This document shows, piece by piece, positions 43,303 to 51,303 of a stretch of DNA of 64,000 bases. The stretch comes from Bin87 sp034421995 (GTDB lineage: Bacteria > Chloroflexota > Dehalococcoidia > Lucifugimonadales > UBA3495). Numbering within the stretch: the stretch's first letter is position 1; each line of letters begins with the position of its first letter. The notes beneath the pieces are model-generated. The model searched no databases. It saw only the letters and a program-made list of their open reading frames with translations, and was not told the DNA's origin. Position numbers and translations under genes: made by a program. The stretch spans positions 1 through 64,000 of the forward strand of contig DAOUJY010000132.1 of the NCBI GenBank assembly GCA_034421995.1, given 5' to 3'.

Positions 43303-44145
43303 TTATCCGGAAAGGGTGCCCCGCAGCCGCGACAGCGCGTTGCGTACCGTTTCAATGTCCGCAGCGTTGGGCGCTGCTTCAATATACGCCGCGAAGTCGT
43401 CTGCGGATTGTTGGTGGTTGCCGGCCTTAAGGTGGACCACGCCGCGGTCGCGTTGTTCCTCGGGGCGGTCGGGCAAAACCGTCATCAGCGCCCCGATGGC
43501 GGTGATGCAGCGGTCGAAATCCTCCTGGTCCCAGTAAATGGCTTTCAGGTTGCGCAGGATGCGGGCGAGTATCTCCCGGGGCGTGACCGGGTCCAGGTGG
43601 GACGATTCCAGCCGCGCCTCGTCGCCGGCGGCCTCGCGCAGCAATGCGCCGCACTCGTCGCGGTTGAGGAGCAGGCCCCCGTTGAAGGCGTCCACGAAGA
43701 AGTTTTCCTCCCGCCGGTGGCGGATGAGGAAATGCCCCGGCATACCGATTCCGAGTATCGGAACGCCGGCCCGGCGGCCCACCTCCATGCAGAGCAGGGA
43801 CAGCGTTATCGGGATGCCCAGGCGCCGCTCCAAAACCTGGTTCAGGTAGGAATTGCGGGGGTCGTAGTAGTCGTCACGGTTGCCGGCGAAGCCGATTACG
43901 CCGAAGAGCAGGTCGGTGACGGCGTTGAGTTCCTGCAAGGCACCCGCGTCCGCCGGTATCCGGGCACGGGCGGCTTCGGCCATCCGGTCCAGGTTGGCGC
44001 TGCTGCCCTCGATATCGACGTTGGGATCGTCCGTCGCCGCGATGAGCAGGGCCCCCAACGCCAGGTCGAAATCGCCGTCCGCCGCATCGGCGGCGACGGA
44101 TGCCGACAATCGTTCCAACTCAAGAATTGCATCTGCCGCAAACAT
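43303..44145 (-). CDS. SirB1/transglutaminase-like domain protein with TPR
   Basis: A 280-aa protein of the SirB1 family: 'DLALGALLIAATDDPNVDIEGSSANLDRMAEAAR', 'YYDPRNSYLNQVLERRLGIPITLSLLCMEVGRRAGVPILGIGMPGHFLIRH' and 'NFFVDAFNGGLLLNRDECGALL'. A tetratricopeptide-like C-terminus follows ('RILRNLKAIYWDQEDFDRCITAIGALMTVLPDRPEEQRDRGVVHLKAGNHQQSADDFAAYIEAAP'). The usual transglutaminase Cys-His-Asp is not conserved in this family. Exact role unknown. Confidence 0.9.
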   Translation of the reverse strand: MFAADAILELERLSASVAADAADGDFDLALGALLIAATDDPNVDIEGSSANLDRMAEAARARIPADAGALQELNAVTDLLFGVIGFAGNRDDYYDPRNSYLNQVLERRLGIPITLSLLCMEVGRRAGVPILGIGMPGHFLIRHRREENFFVDAFNGGLLLNRDECGALLREAAGDEARLESSHLDPVTPREILARILRNLKAIYWDQEDFDRCITAIGALMTVLPDRPEEQRDRGVVHLKAGNHQQSADDFAAYIEAAPNAADIETVRNALSRLRGTLSG

Positions 44146-44172
44146 ATCAGCCCCGCCTCGTTGTGTTGCCGG

Positions 44173-44445
44173 CTACACGCTGATGCCGGAGTTCCGGCGC
44201 CGGCGAAATTCGGCGGCGCTCACGTCGGCCACCGGGGGATTGCCCGGGTAGCTGGCCTGTTCCGCCGCCACCGTTTCCTCCCGCTCCGCGATGTCCCGAA
44301 CCTCCGGCACGTCAGAGCCGCAGGCTTCGCACCAGGCCAACTCGCTGGTCATCAGCCGCATATTGTCCTTCTTCACCGTCATCGTCCCGATTTCGTAGCG
44401 GCACTTCGCGCACCGGCGCACGATGGTAACATCGTTGATGGGCAT
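44173..44445 (-). CDS. small zinc-ribbon protein, 90 aa
   Basis: Starts at 44445 with GGGGA 8 bases upstream. Two CxxC pairs ('CAKCRYEIGTMTVKKDNMRL' and 'CEACGSD') form a zinc ribbon; the rest is an acidic tail. It may bind nucleic acid or protein. Placed in line with the SirB1 gene. Confidence 0.75.
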   Translation of the reverse strand: MPINDVTIVRRCAKCRYEIGTMTVKKDNMRLMTSELAWCEACGSDVPEVRDIAEREETVAAEQASYPGNPPVADVSAAEFRRRRNSGISV

Positions 44446-44523
44446 GGCAACGTCCCCCTTTCCCGGATTCCATATCAACCGGATCCCATATCAAATCAGT
44501 GTGGCGGGATTCGGACCGGGGCA

Positions 44524-45282
44524 TCAGCGGGCCGTGAAACCGCCGTCCACCACCAGCTCGGCACCGGTGACGTAGGAAGCGTCGTCGCTGGCCAGGAACA
44601 GCACGGCGTTGGCGACCTCCTCCTGCCGGCCTTCGCGGCCCATGGGAACCTCGCCCTCGATCATTTCGCGGCGGCCTTCGCGCACGTCCTCGGTGGAGAT
44701 GCTTCCCATCATGGGCGGCATATAGCCGGGGTGCACCGAGTTGACGCGGATATTCTCCTTGCCGTAGCGCACTGCCATGGCCTTGGTGAAGATGCGCACC
44801 GAACCCTTGGAAGCGTTGTAGGCCGGATGGCCGCTGAGCATACCCACCAAGCCGGCGATGGACGAAATGTTGACGATGGAGCCGCCGCCGTTCTGCTGCA
44901 TCTGCCGTATGGCGTGCTTGGTGCCCAGGAACACGCCGGTGGAGTTGATGTCCATGATGCGGGACCAGGCTTCCAGGCTGTCGTCGTCGGGGACGGCGCG
45001 GCTGCTGATGCCGGCGTTGTTCACCAGAATGTCCAGCCGGCCGAACCGGGAGACGGCTTCCGACACCACGTTGGCCCAGGCGTCTTCGCTGGTCACGTCG
45101 GTATTGACAAAGACGCTCTCGCCGCCGGCCTCGTTGATTTCCGCCTCCACCTGCCGCCCGTCGTCATCCCGAATATCGGCGATGACCACCCTGGCCCCCT
45201 CGCGGGCGAACAGCCGGGCCTCCACCGCCCCCATGCCGTGGGCGCCGCCGCTCACGATGGCAACCTTACCTTCCAGTCGCAT
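44524..45282 (-). CDS. SDR family oxidoreductase
   Basis: A 252-aa short-chain dehydrogenase. 'VAIVSGGAHGMGAVEARLFAREGARVVIADIRDDDG' (cofactor fold), 'LDILVNNAGISSRAV', 'GSIVNISSIAGLVGMLSGHPAYNASKGSVRIFTKAMAVRYGKENIRVNSVHPGYM' (catalytic Ser, Tyr, Lys) and C-terminal 'VLFLASDDASYVTGAELVVDGGFTAR'. The Asp at the end of strand 2 suggests NAD over NADP. The substrate is unknown. Confidence 0.95.
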   Translation of the reverse strand: MRLEGKVAIVSGGAHGMGAVEARLFAREGARVVIADIRDDDGRQVEAEINEAGGESVFVNTDVTSEDAWANVVSEAVSRFGRLDILVNNAGISSRAVPDDDSLEAWSRIMDINSTGVFLGTKHAIRQMQQNGGGSIVNISSIAGLVGMLSGHPAYNASKGSVRIFTKAMAVRYGKENIRVNSVHPGYMPPMMGSISTEDVREGRREMIEGEVPMGREGRQEEVANAVLFLASDDASYVTGAELVVDGGFTAR

Positions 45283-45430
45283 ACTTCATCTCCGGGATGC
45301 CGGCTGGTGACCTCGGGCCGGCATACGTAGTCAGGTGGGTATCGGCACCAGCATAACCGCACGACGGCATCCGTTCAACCATCCGCCTTGGGGCCGTAGC
45401 GTTCCTTTTCAGGTAGTTCGATTGATAATC

Positions 45431-45515
45431 CGTCACTCCGGCGAAAGCCGGAGTCCAGGCAACACTGCTGGATTCCGGCTTTCGCCGGAATGACAGGGAT
45501 GATGCGATTGCCCTG
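45431..45515. repeat. family A palindromic element, left-truncated MITE copy
   Basis: A minus-orientation arm (45431-45458) and a plus-orientation arm (45469-45496) face each other, and the right end GATGATGCGATTGCCCTG (45498-45515) matches the right terminal repeat of the complete MITE at 50428-50580. The left terminal repeat is missing. It stands 57 bases before the type IIG restriction-modification gene. Confidence 0.8.
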
Positions 45516-45571
45516 CCCGGTGAGCGCCAAATATTGTCTGCCGGCGCCGGAGTGTGGCACCATGTCTCACC

Positions 45572-48500
45572 ATGTCCAACACGCTGTTCAGCCAATCTTT
45601 CCTGGAAGCCGGCTTGCGGGAGACGCCGGAGTACCAGCAGGTCAGCCCCCAACTCCTCTCTCATTTCGGCCAGGACTTGCGGGCTCCCTACAATGCTTTC
45701 GTCCGCGCGTATCAATCTTCCAACGAGGCGCAGATTGAGGACGCGCTCATCCGGCCGGTGCTGAACGTTCTGGGCTGGAGCTATCTGCCGCAGCAGCCTA
45801 TTCCCGTAAGTGGCCGGACGCCCGACTATATGCTGTTCGCCGACGATGACGACCGGGCGGCCTATACCGCCGGCGATGGCGACATATCAGTCTATCCGTT
45901 GGCCCCGGCCGAAGCGAAAGCCTGGGACACCGACTTGGACCGGCGCGCCGGCGCCCTCAGCCCCAGTGCCCAGATCCAGGAATACCTCCGGCAATTCTGG
46001 CAATCCACCGGCGGGCGCGTGAAGTGGGGCATCCTGACCAACGGCGAAACCTGGCGGCTGTACCGGGCCACCGGAATCGGGCCGGACGGGAAGTTCCACC
46101 AGACGCAGGACATCTGGTTTGAGCTCAACCTCGGCGAGTGCGTCAGCGACGCCGGCAAGGAGCAGCGCCGTCAGTTCCTGATTTTCTTCCATCGCGATGC
46201 CTTTCGTGTCGGGGATGACGGGTATTGTTTCCTCGACCGGGCGCTGGCCGGGGCCGCCGACTACGTTCAGACGGTGGTGGACACCCTGACCGACGCCGTT
46301 TTTGAGGAAGTGTATCCGCAGCTCATCAGCGCGTTTTACCAGGCAGAGCCGGACGCCGCGCCGGATGAAGTACAGGAAGCGTCGCTCTTCCTGCTCTACC
46401 GCCTGCTGTTCCTGATGTACGCCGAGGACCGGCGGCTGCTGCCCACGGAGCACCCGGCCTATTCCACCATCAGCCTGCGCGGTTTGCGGCGGGAGATACT
46501 GGAGCGGCTGGCGTCCAACCCGGTTTTTCTCAACACCTACACCTACTGGCCCCGGTTGCAGGAACTTTTCAGCCGCATTGACGCCGGCGAGCCGCTGGCC
46601 GGGCTGCCGGCCTACAACGGCGGCCTGTTCGACCGGGAGCGTCCGAAACTGCTGGCCGGGGTGAGATTATCCGACGAAAGCGTCGCCACCATCATCAACA
46701 GCCTGGGCGCGGCGGCGGTGAACGGCTCTCTGGACCGGACGCTGGTCAACTTCCGCGACCTTTCCGTGGCCCAGTTGGGGACGCTTTACGAGCGGCTGCT
46801 GGAACGCCGGCCGGTGATCCACGACGGCAAGGTGTCGGCCCAGCTCCAACCCTACGCCCGCAAGGACTCCGGCAGCTACTACACCCCGCCCGAACTGGTG
46901 CGGCTCATCGTGGAGCAAACCCTGGGGCCATTGGTGGCGGAACGCGAGGATCGGTTCCGCCAACTGGCCGTGTCGCTGGCGTCGGACCCACGGGATTTTG
47001 ATGCGCGCCGCCGCGAGCTGATGGCCGCCGACCCGGCCGAGGCCGTGCTGCAACTCAAAACGCTGGACCCGGCCATGGGCAGCGGTCATTTCCTGGTGGA
47101 TGCTCTGAATTATCTGACCGGCGAGATTGACCGGCTGGCCGGCCTGGGCGCCGAGGTCGCCGGCTGGCTGCCCGACCATGCCCCTTACGTTTCTCCGCTG
47201 GAAACCCGCATCGCCAACATCCGGGGCGAAATCATGCGGCAGGCCGGCGAAAACGGATGGGAACTCGGCCCTGACAGCCTGGCCGACCGGGCCATAGTCC
47301 GCCGCATGGTTCTCAAACGCTGCATCTACGGCGTTGACCTCAACCCGTTGGCGGTGGAGCTGGCCAAGATGTCCCTGTGGCTGCACAGCTTCACCGTGGG
47401 CGCGCCTCTGACCTTCCTGGACCACCACCTGCGCTGCGGCGATTCGCTGGTGGGCGGCTGGCTGGCGCAGACCGCCGACGACATACGGACGGCCGGCGGC
47501 GGGTTCGCCAACTACGTCTTCGCCGGACTGACCGCCGCCGCCGCGGGCATCCGCGCCATCGAGCAAATCGACGACGCCGACATCGGCGAGGTCAAGGAGT
47601 CCGAAACGCTGTTCCGCAGCATGGAGGAGAGCGTCGCGCCGGTGCGCCGGATGCTGAACTTCTTTGCCGGCCTGCGCTGGATGGCCGCCGGAGCGAACAA
47701 CCGCCCGCTGGCCCTGCGCCAGCCCCGGCAACTGCGCCGCCAAATCGGCGACGACCACGCCACCGCCGTTGAGTGGTGGCTGGGGCAGGACTACGACACG
47801 CAGTTGCGCCTCCTGGAACATGGCGCCAGCGCGTTGAGCGAGGAAGACCGGCAGGTTCCCAACTTCGACTACACCGGCTTTGCTCGTTTCCTGCGGCTGT
47901 GGCTGGATACCGAGGAGGTGGCCCGGGTGCGGCGTATGTTCCATTGGGAGCTGGCCTTCCCTGGCGTGTTTGACGGCTGGAACCCCCGGCGCGGCGGCTT
48001 TGACGCCATTATCGGCAACCCGCCCTGGGAAGTGGTCAAATTGCAGGAAGTGGAATGGTTCCTGCCCCGCCGGGCGGATATTGCTTTGGCTACGCCGGCG
48101 TCGCAGCGACGGGCTATGATTGCCCAGTTGGAAAGCGACGGCGACCTGATACACCACGACTACGCAGACGCATTGGCGCAGGCGGATACAATGCGGCAGT
48201 ATGGGCGTACCAGTGGTGACTACCTGCTACTGAGCGGCGGCGATACCAACCTGTACTGGTTGTTTATGGAACGGGTTACTGCTTTAGGGAATCAGAACAG
48301 CGTTATTGCCCTGCTCACGCCGTCAGGCATCTACGCTGACCGGTCGGCAGCCAGGTTTTTCCGATCTATCGTTGAGGCGAACCGATTACTTGCCTTGTAT
48401 GATTTTGAGAATAGCCGTGGGTCAGGGCGGGGAGCATTTTTCCCTGACGTGCACTATAGCTACAGGTTCTGCACTATGGTAGTAGGCGGAACCTCTCGCA

Positions 48501-49675
48501 CAGCCGACGAAGTACCTTGCGGTTTCCTGCTGGCCGATCTACCAAATGATGTGGATGAGGAACGGCTACTAACGATGCGGGCAACCGATTTTGCTTTAGT
48601 GAATCCGAACACTGGAACGGCTCCTATATTTCTCAACCGACGGGATGCTGACATTGCATTGTCTATCTATCGCAGCCATCCGGTTTTGGCCTCTGAAAAT
48701 AGAGCCCTTGAAAGCCCGAATGTCATCAGCCGATTTGCAATGGTAGCTCATATGACGAATGATAGCAGCGAGTTTCGCACTACGGAGCAACTGGTATCCG
48801 AAGGATATTATCCAGTCGGACTTAACCGCTACCGTAGGGGGACCCAAGAGATGCTACCTTTATTTCAGTCCAGGATGATTCATCAATACGATCATCGCCT
48901 CAATTCAGTTGGGTTCAATCCCAACAACCCTCAGAACCGTTATGTCAATGTCCCAATAACTGAAGAACAGCACCGCAACCCCTTGTTTTACTCCAGGCCT
49001 TATTACTGGATTCACGAGAATTTTGTAAGGGGTAAATTTCCGGACACTCCGGCGTATGCCATCGGGTTCAGGAACAATGCCAGAACCCAAGATGAGCGCA
49101 CGCTCATATCCACAGTTGTACCGTGGGCGGGTTACGGACATAGTTTGCCGATAATGATTGCTGACTCCGCGGAAGTTGCAGATGTTTTCAATGACCTTGC
49201 ACCGTTGTGGGCCGCGAATTTCAGCAGTTTCGCTATGGATTTTGTCGCCAAACGCAAACTCCAGGGCACAAACATGAGCTACTACATCCTCCAGCAACTC
49301 CCCGTCATCACCCGCGCCGCCTACGACCGCCATTTTGGCGACACCACCGCCGCCGACCTGGTGCGCGACCACGTGCTGCGCCTCTGCTACACCGCCTACG
49401 ACCTCCAGCCTTTCGCCCGGGCCCAGGGGTATGAGGGCGAACCCTACGGCTGGGACGTTGCGCAGCGCCGCCACCTGCGCGCCCGCCTCGATGCCCTCTA
49501 CTTCATCCTCTACGGCCTGGATCGGGATGACGCGGCCTACGTCATGGACTCCTTCCCCATCACCCGCCGCAACGATGAACAGGCCCACCACGGCGTCTAT
49601 GTAACCAAAGAGCTGATCCTGGCCTACATGAGCGCGCTGGAGGCCGGAGACACGGAGACGGTCATTGCCGTCTGA
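45572..49675 (+). CDS. type IIG restriction-modification enzyme (Eco57I-like)
   Basis: A 1367-aa fused restriction-modification protein. The ATG at 45572 is preferred over an in-frame GTG at 45554. N-terminal PD-ExK nuclease: Asp around residue 84 ('GRTPDYMLF') and Glu-Ala-Lys near 113-115 ('PAEAKAWDTDL'). The N6-adenine methyltransferase follows: motif I 'LDPAMGSGHFLVDAL' near 498, 'CIYGVDLNPLAVELAKMSLWL' near 590, motif IV 'GNPPWE' near 816. The C-terminal 550 residues are the target-recognition part; base composition is visibly lower in GC over about 48100-49250 than on either side. Bracketed by two MITE copies. Confidence 0.93.
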   Translation: MSNTLFSQSFLEAGLRETPEYQQVSPQLLSHFGQDLRAPYNAFVRAYQSSNEAQIEDALIRPVLNVLGWSYLPQQPIPVSGRTPDYMLFADDDDRAAYTAGDGDISVYPLAPAEAKAWDTDLDRRAGALSPSAQIQEYLRQFWQSTGGRVKWGILTNGETWRLYRATGIGPDGKFHQTQDIWFELNLGECVSDAGKEQRRQFLIFFHRDAFRVGDDGYCFLDRALAGAADYVQTVVDTLTDAVFEEVYPQLISAFYQAEPDAAPDEVQEASLFLLYRLLFLMYAEDRRLLPTEHPAYSTISLRGLRREILERLASNPVFLNTYTYWPRLQELFSRIDAGEPLAGLPAYNGGLFDRERPKLLAGVRLSDESVATIINSLGAAAVNGSLDRTLVNFRDLSVAQLGTLYERLLERRPVIHDGKVSAQLQPYARKDSGSYYTPPELVRLIVEQTLGPLVAEREDRFRQLAVSLASDPRDFDARRRELMAADPAEAVLQLKTLDPAMGSGHFLVDALNYLTGEIDRLAGLGAEVAGWLPDHAPYVSPLETRIANIRGEIMRQAGENGWELGPDSLADRAIVRRMVLKRCIYGVDLNPLAVELAKMSLWLHSFTVGAPLTFLDHHLRCGDSLVGGWLAQTADDIRTAGGGFANYVFAGLTAAAAGIRAIEQIDDADIGEVKESETLFRSMEESVAPVRRMLNFFAGLRWMAAGANNRPLALRQPRQLRRQIGDDHATAVEWWLGQDYDTQLRLLEHGASALSEEDRQVPNFDYTGFARFLRLWLDTEEVARVRRMFHWELAFPGVFDGWNPRRGGFDAIIGNPPWEVVKLQEVEWFLPRRADIALATPASQRRAMIAQLESDGDLIHHDYADALAQADTMRQYGRTSGDYLLLSGGDTNLYWLFMERVTALGNQNSVIALLTPSGIYADRSAARFFRSIVEANRLLALYDFENSRGSGRGAFFPDVHYSYRFCTMVVGGTSRTADEVPCGFLLADLPNDVDEERLLTMRATDFALVNPNTGTAPIFLNRRDADIALSIYRSHPVLASENRALESPNVISRFAMVAHMTNDSSEFRTTEQLVSEGYYPVGLNRYRRGTQEMLPLFQSRMIHQYDHRLNSVGFNPNNPQNRYVNVPITEEQHRNPLFYSRPYYWIHENFVRGKFPDTPAYAIGFRNNARTQDERTLISTVVPWAGYGHSLPIMIADSAEVADVFNDLAPLWAANFSSFAMDFVAKRKLQGTNMSYYILQQLPVITRAAYDRHFGDTTAADLVRDHVLRLCYTAYDLQPFARAQGYEGEPYGWDVAQRRHLRARLDALYFILYGLDRDDAAYVMDSFPITRRNDEQAHHGVYVTKELILAYMSALEAGDTETVIAV

Positions 49676-49692
49676 GCCGGGCGGGCGGGCCG

Positions 49693-50295
49693 TTAGCGAT
49701 TGTAGTCAGTAACGTCGGCAACAGCGTCGTAATCCGCTCTGGAAAGCCAGTGGCACCAGATGTTGCCGTCGGGTGACGACAGCCGCCGGCGGCCATCCCA
49801 GGCGGCTACGGCGACGTGGCGAACACCCGCGTAGCGATGGCGGGTGAAGTCGAGGGCCGGCAGCAAGTCGGTGTCCGTGGACATAATTACGCCCACGTCA
49901 TAAAGCCCGTCTATGGCCATGGTCACGAAGTCGATGCACAGGGCCACGTCGATGCCCTTTTCCTGTGGCGGCAGCCCGGTTCGGCGAGGCGGGTAGCGAA
50001 GTGGACGCCAGGTTAGGCTGACGCCATCCGCTTCCCAACGGGCGCATTGCTTTATATGAGCGGCGTAAGTCCTGGGGTCCAACCGTGGGTCGGGACGTCC
50101 GGTATAGACCCTGACGTCGTTTAAAACGCACGTGGCCCCACCAGGCCCACCGCGCGCGGCGATGAGTTCTCCCAGCCGTATGGGGTTGAACTGACCGTAA
50201 GCAGACGGCCCACCTTGGGGAAAGAAACTGCTCCGCGCGCCCCGATAAACATTCTGTGCGTCGATAAACAGGACCAGTCGGAGGGGATCGGGCAT
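49693..50295 (-). CDS. NYN domain (PIN-like) nuclease
   Basis: A 200-aa NYN/LabA-DUF88 nuclease. Active-site Asp/Asn are visible: D12 and N15 ('LVLFIDAQNVYRG'), D116 and D122 ('EKGIDVALCIDFVTMA'), D141 and D143 ('STDTDLLPALDF'). The NYN fold cleaves RNA or structured nucleic acids. The ATG at 50295 is the clearest start; a longer frame would be translated through the MITE. Convergent with the RM gene (17 bases apart). Together they look like a defence cassette (see findings). Confidence 0.9.
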   Translation of the reverse strand: MPDPLRLVLFIDAQNVYRGARSSFFPQGGPSAYGQFNPIRLGELIAARGGPGGATCVLNDVRVYTGRPDPRLDPRTYAAHIKQCARWEADGVSLTWRPLRYPPRRTGLPPQEKGIDVALCIDFVTMAIDGLYDVGVIMSTDTDLLPALDFTRHRYAGVRHVAVAAWDGRRRLSSPDGNIWCHWLSRADYDAVADVTDYNR

Positions 50296-50427
50296 AGACA
50301 CACGTGGCACGTCAGAAAAATACCGCTCACCAATTCCCCCGCTTTTCGCAGGCGGAGGAAGGGTGAGCAACATTAGGAATAGTGTAGTTGCCGCTGCAGC
50401 CGATGTCAAGCGCGGGACAAACCTCAC

Positions 50428-50580
50428 CAGGGCAATCGCATCATAGCCTACCCGCTTCGTCACTCCGGCGAAAGCCGGAGTCCAGCAGCTGCCAATTGAA
50501 AGAATCGTGAAAGTCATTGCTGGTTTCAGTTACTGGATTCCGGCTTTCGCCGGAATGACGGGGATGATGCGATTGCCCTG
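50428..50580. mobile_element. complete 153-bp MITE with 10-bp target-site duplication
   Basis: Perfect 17-bp terminal inverted repeats: CAGGGCAATCGCATCAT (50428-50444) and ATGATGCGATTGCCCTG (50564-50580). A 10-bp direct repeat CAAACCTCAC flanks it on both sides (50418-50427 and 50581-50590). Two inner hairpin arms (50458-50485 and 50533-50560) face each other. No coding capacity. The matching duplication shows it moved by transposition, presumably in trans. Confidence 0.92.
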
Positions 50581-50621
50581 CAAACCTCACGGTAGCGTTC
50601 CAATTTAGGTGGTTTCGATCT

Positions 50622-50649
50622 GTAGGGGCGAATAATCATTCGCCCCTAC
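50622..50649. repeat. 28-bp palindromic repeat, family B copy 3
   Basis: GTAGGGGCGAAT...ATTCGCCCCTAC, 32 bases right of the MITE duplication. Same sequence family as 6518-6545 and 39782-39809. Confidence 0.9.
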
Positions 50650-50987
50650 CCCTCGCCTGCAACGCCGCCCGCCCCATAAACCGCCCGAAACGGAACCCAA
50701 TCCGATGACACCCCAACCCTTGCCTAACAGCACATCCGTTCGCTATACTATACCCACGCGTCAGGCAGCAAGCCCAAGGCCACGGCCCATCTGCCCAACA
50801 CCACATCTGAATAATATCGGGTTCACAGGGTTCAGGTAACACGGTCAACCGCTGTCATCGTACACGGCAGCACGTCGGACTTTTCTGCGCCGCTGGCTAG
50901 CGCCCATGAGCCGGTAACCGCAATACCGATAAGCACAAGCTAGTACGGCAGGCACCACCACCCCTGCGCGGGGGTCGCCCCTTTTCT

Positions 50988-51015
50988 CGTCATTCCGGCA
51001 CAAGCCGGAATCCAG
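50988..51015 (-). repeat. short palindromic repeat, family A (solo arm)
   Basis: CGTCATTCCGGC-ACAA-GCCGGAATCCAG, minus orientation of the family A unit. Confidence 0.75.
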
Positions 51016-51303
51016 ACGGGGAAGGGTAGGGGGAGGCCCGCACGCGCCAACTTAGCGCTTCAATTCCCAGATCAACGCTCTCTGGCCGTAGCCCCGACAA
51101 CCTGAACCCCCGAACCCGCAGCCAACCAACCAACCAACCAGCCAGCCCAACCACCTGAAACGGAACGCCACCACCAACCACTGGAGGAAATTTCGCTACT
51201 CAGCCCCAGGTAATCTTACGCAGACCGCCTTCCCGCATTGCCCCGGCAGGTTAGAATTGCTAACCTGCGAAAAGCAGCAGGAGCAGCCGCCAGGAGGCAA
51301 ACC

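Larger units (their letters stand above)
50296..51303. other. gene-poor 1-kb intergenic region rich in repeats
   Basis: Contains the MITE (50428-50580), a family B palindrome (50622-50649), a family A arm (50988-51015), a CCAA tetranucleotide run (51122-51140) and ordinary promoter-like sequence near 50741. No convincing coding region. It separates the RM-NYN cassette from the MmgE/PrpD operon. Confidence 0.6.

Noticed and set aside
50636..50848. Short minus-strand frame in the repeat-rich gap
   Set aside because: Overlaps a palindromic repeat and has no ribosome site or family pattern.
51122..51140. CCAA repeats as a possible CRISPR or satellite
   Set aside because: Only a few tetranucleotide units with no spacers; ordinary simple repeat.
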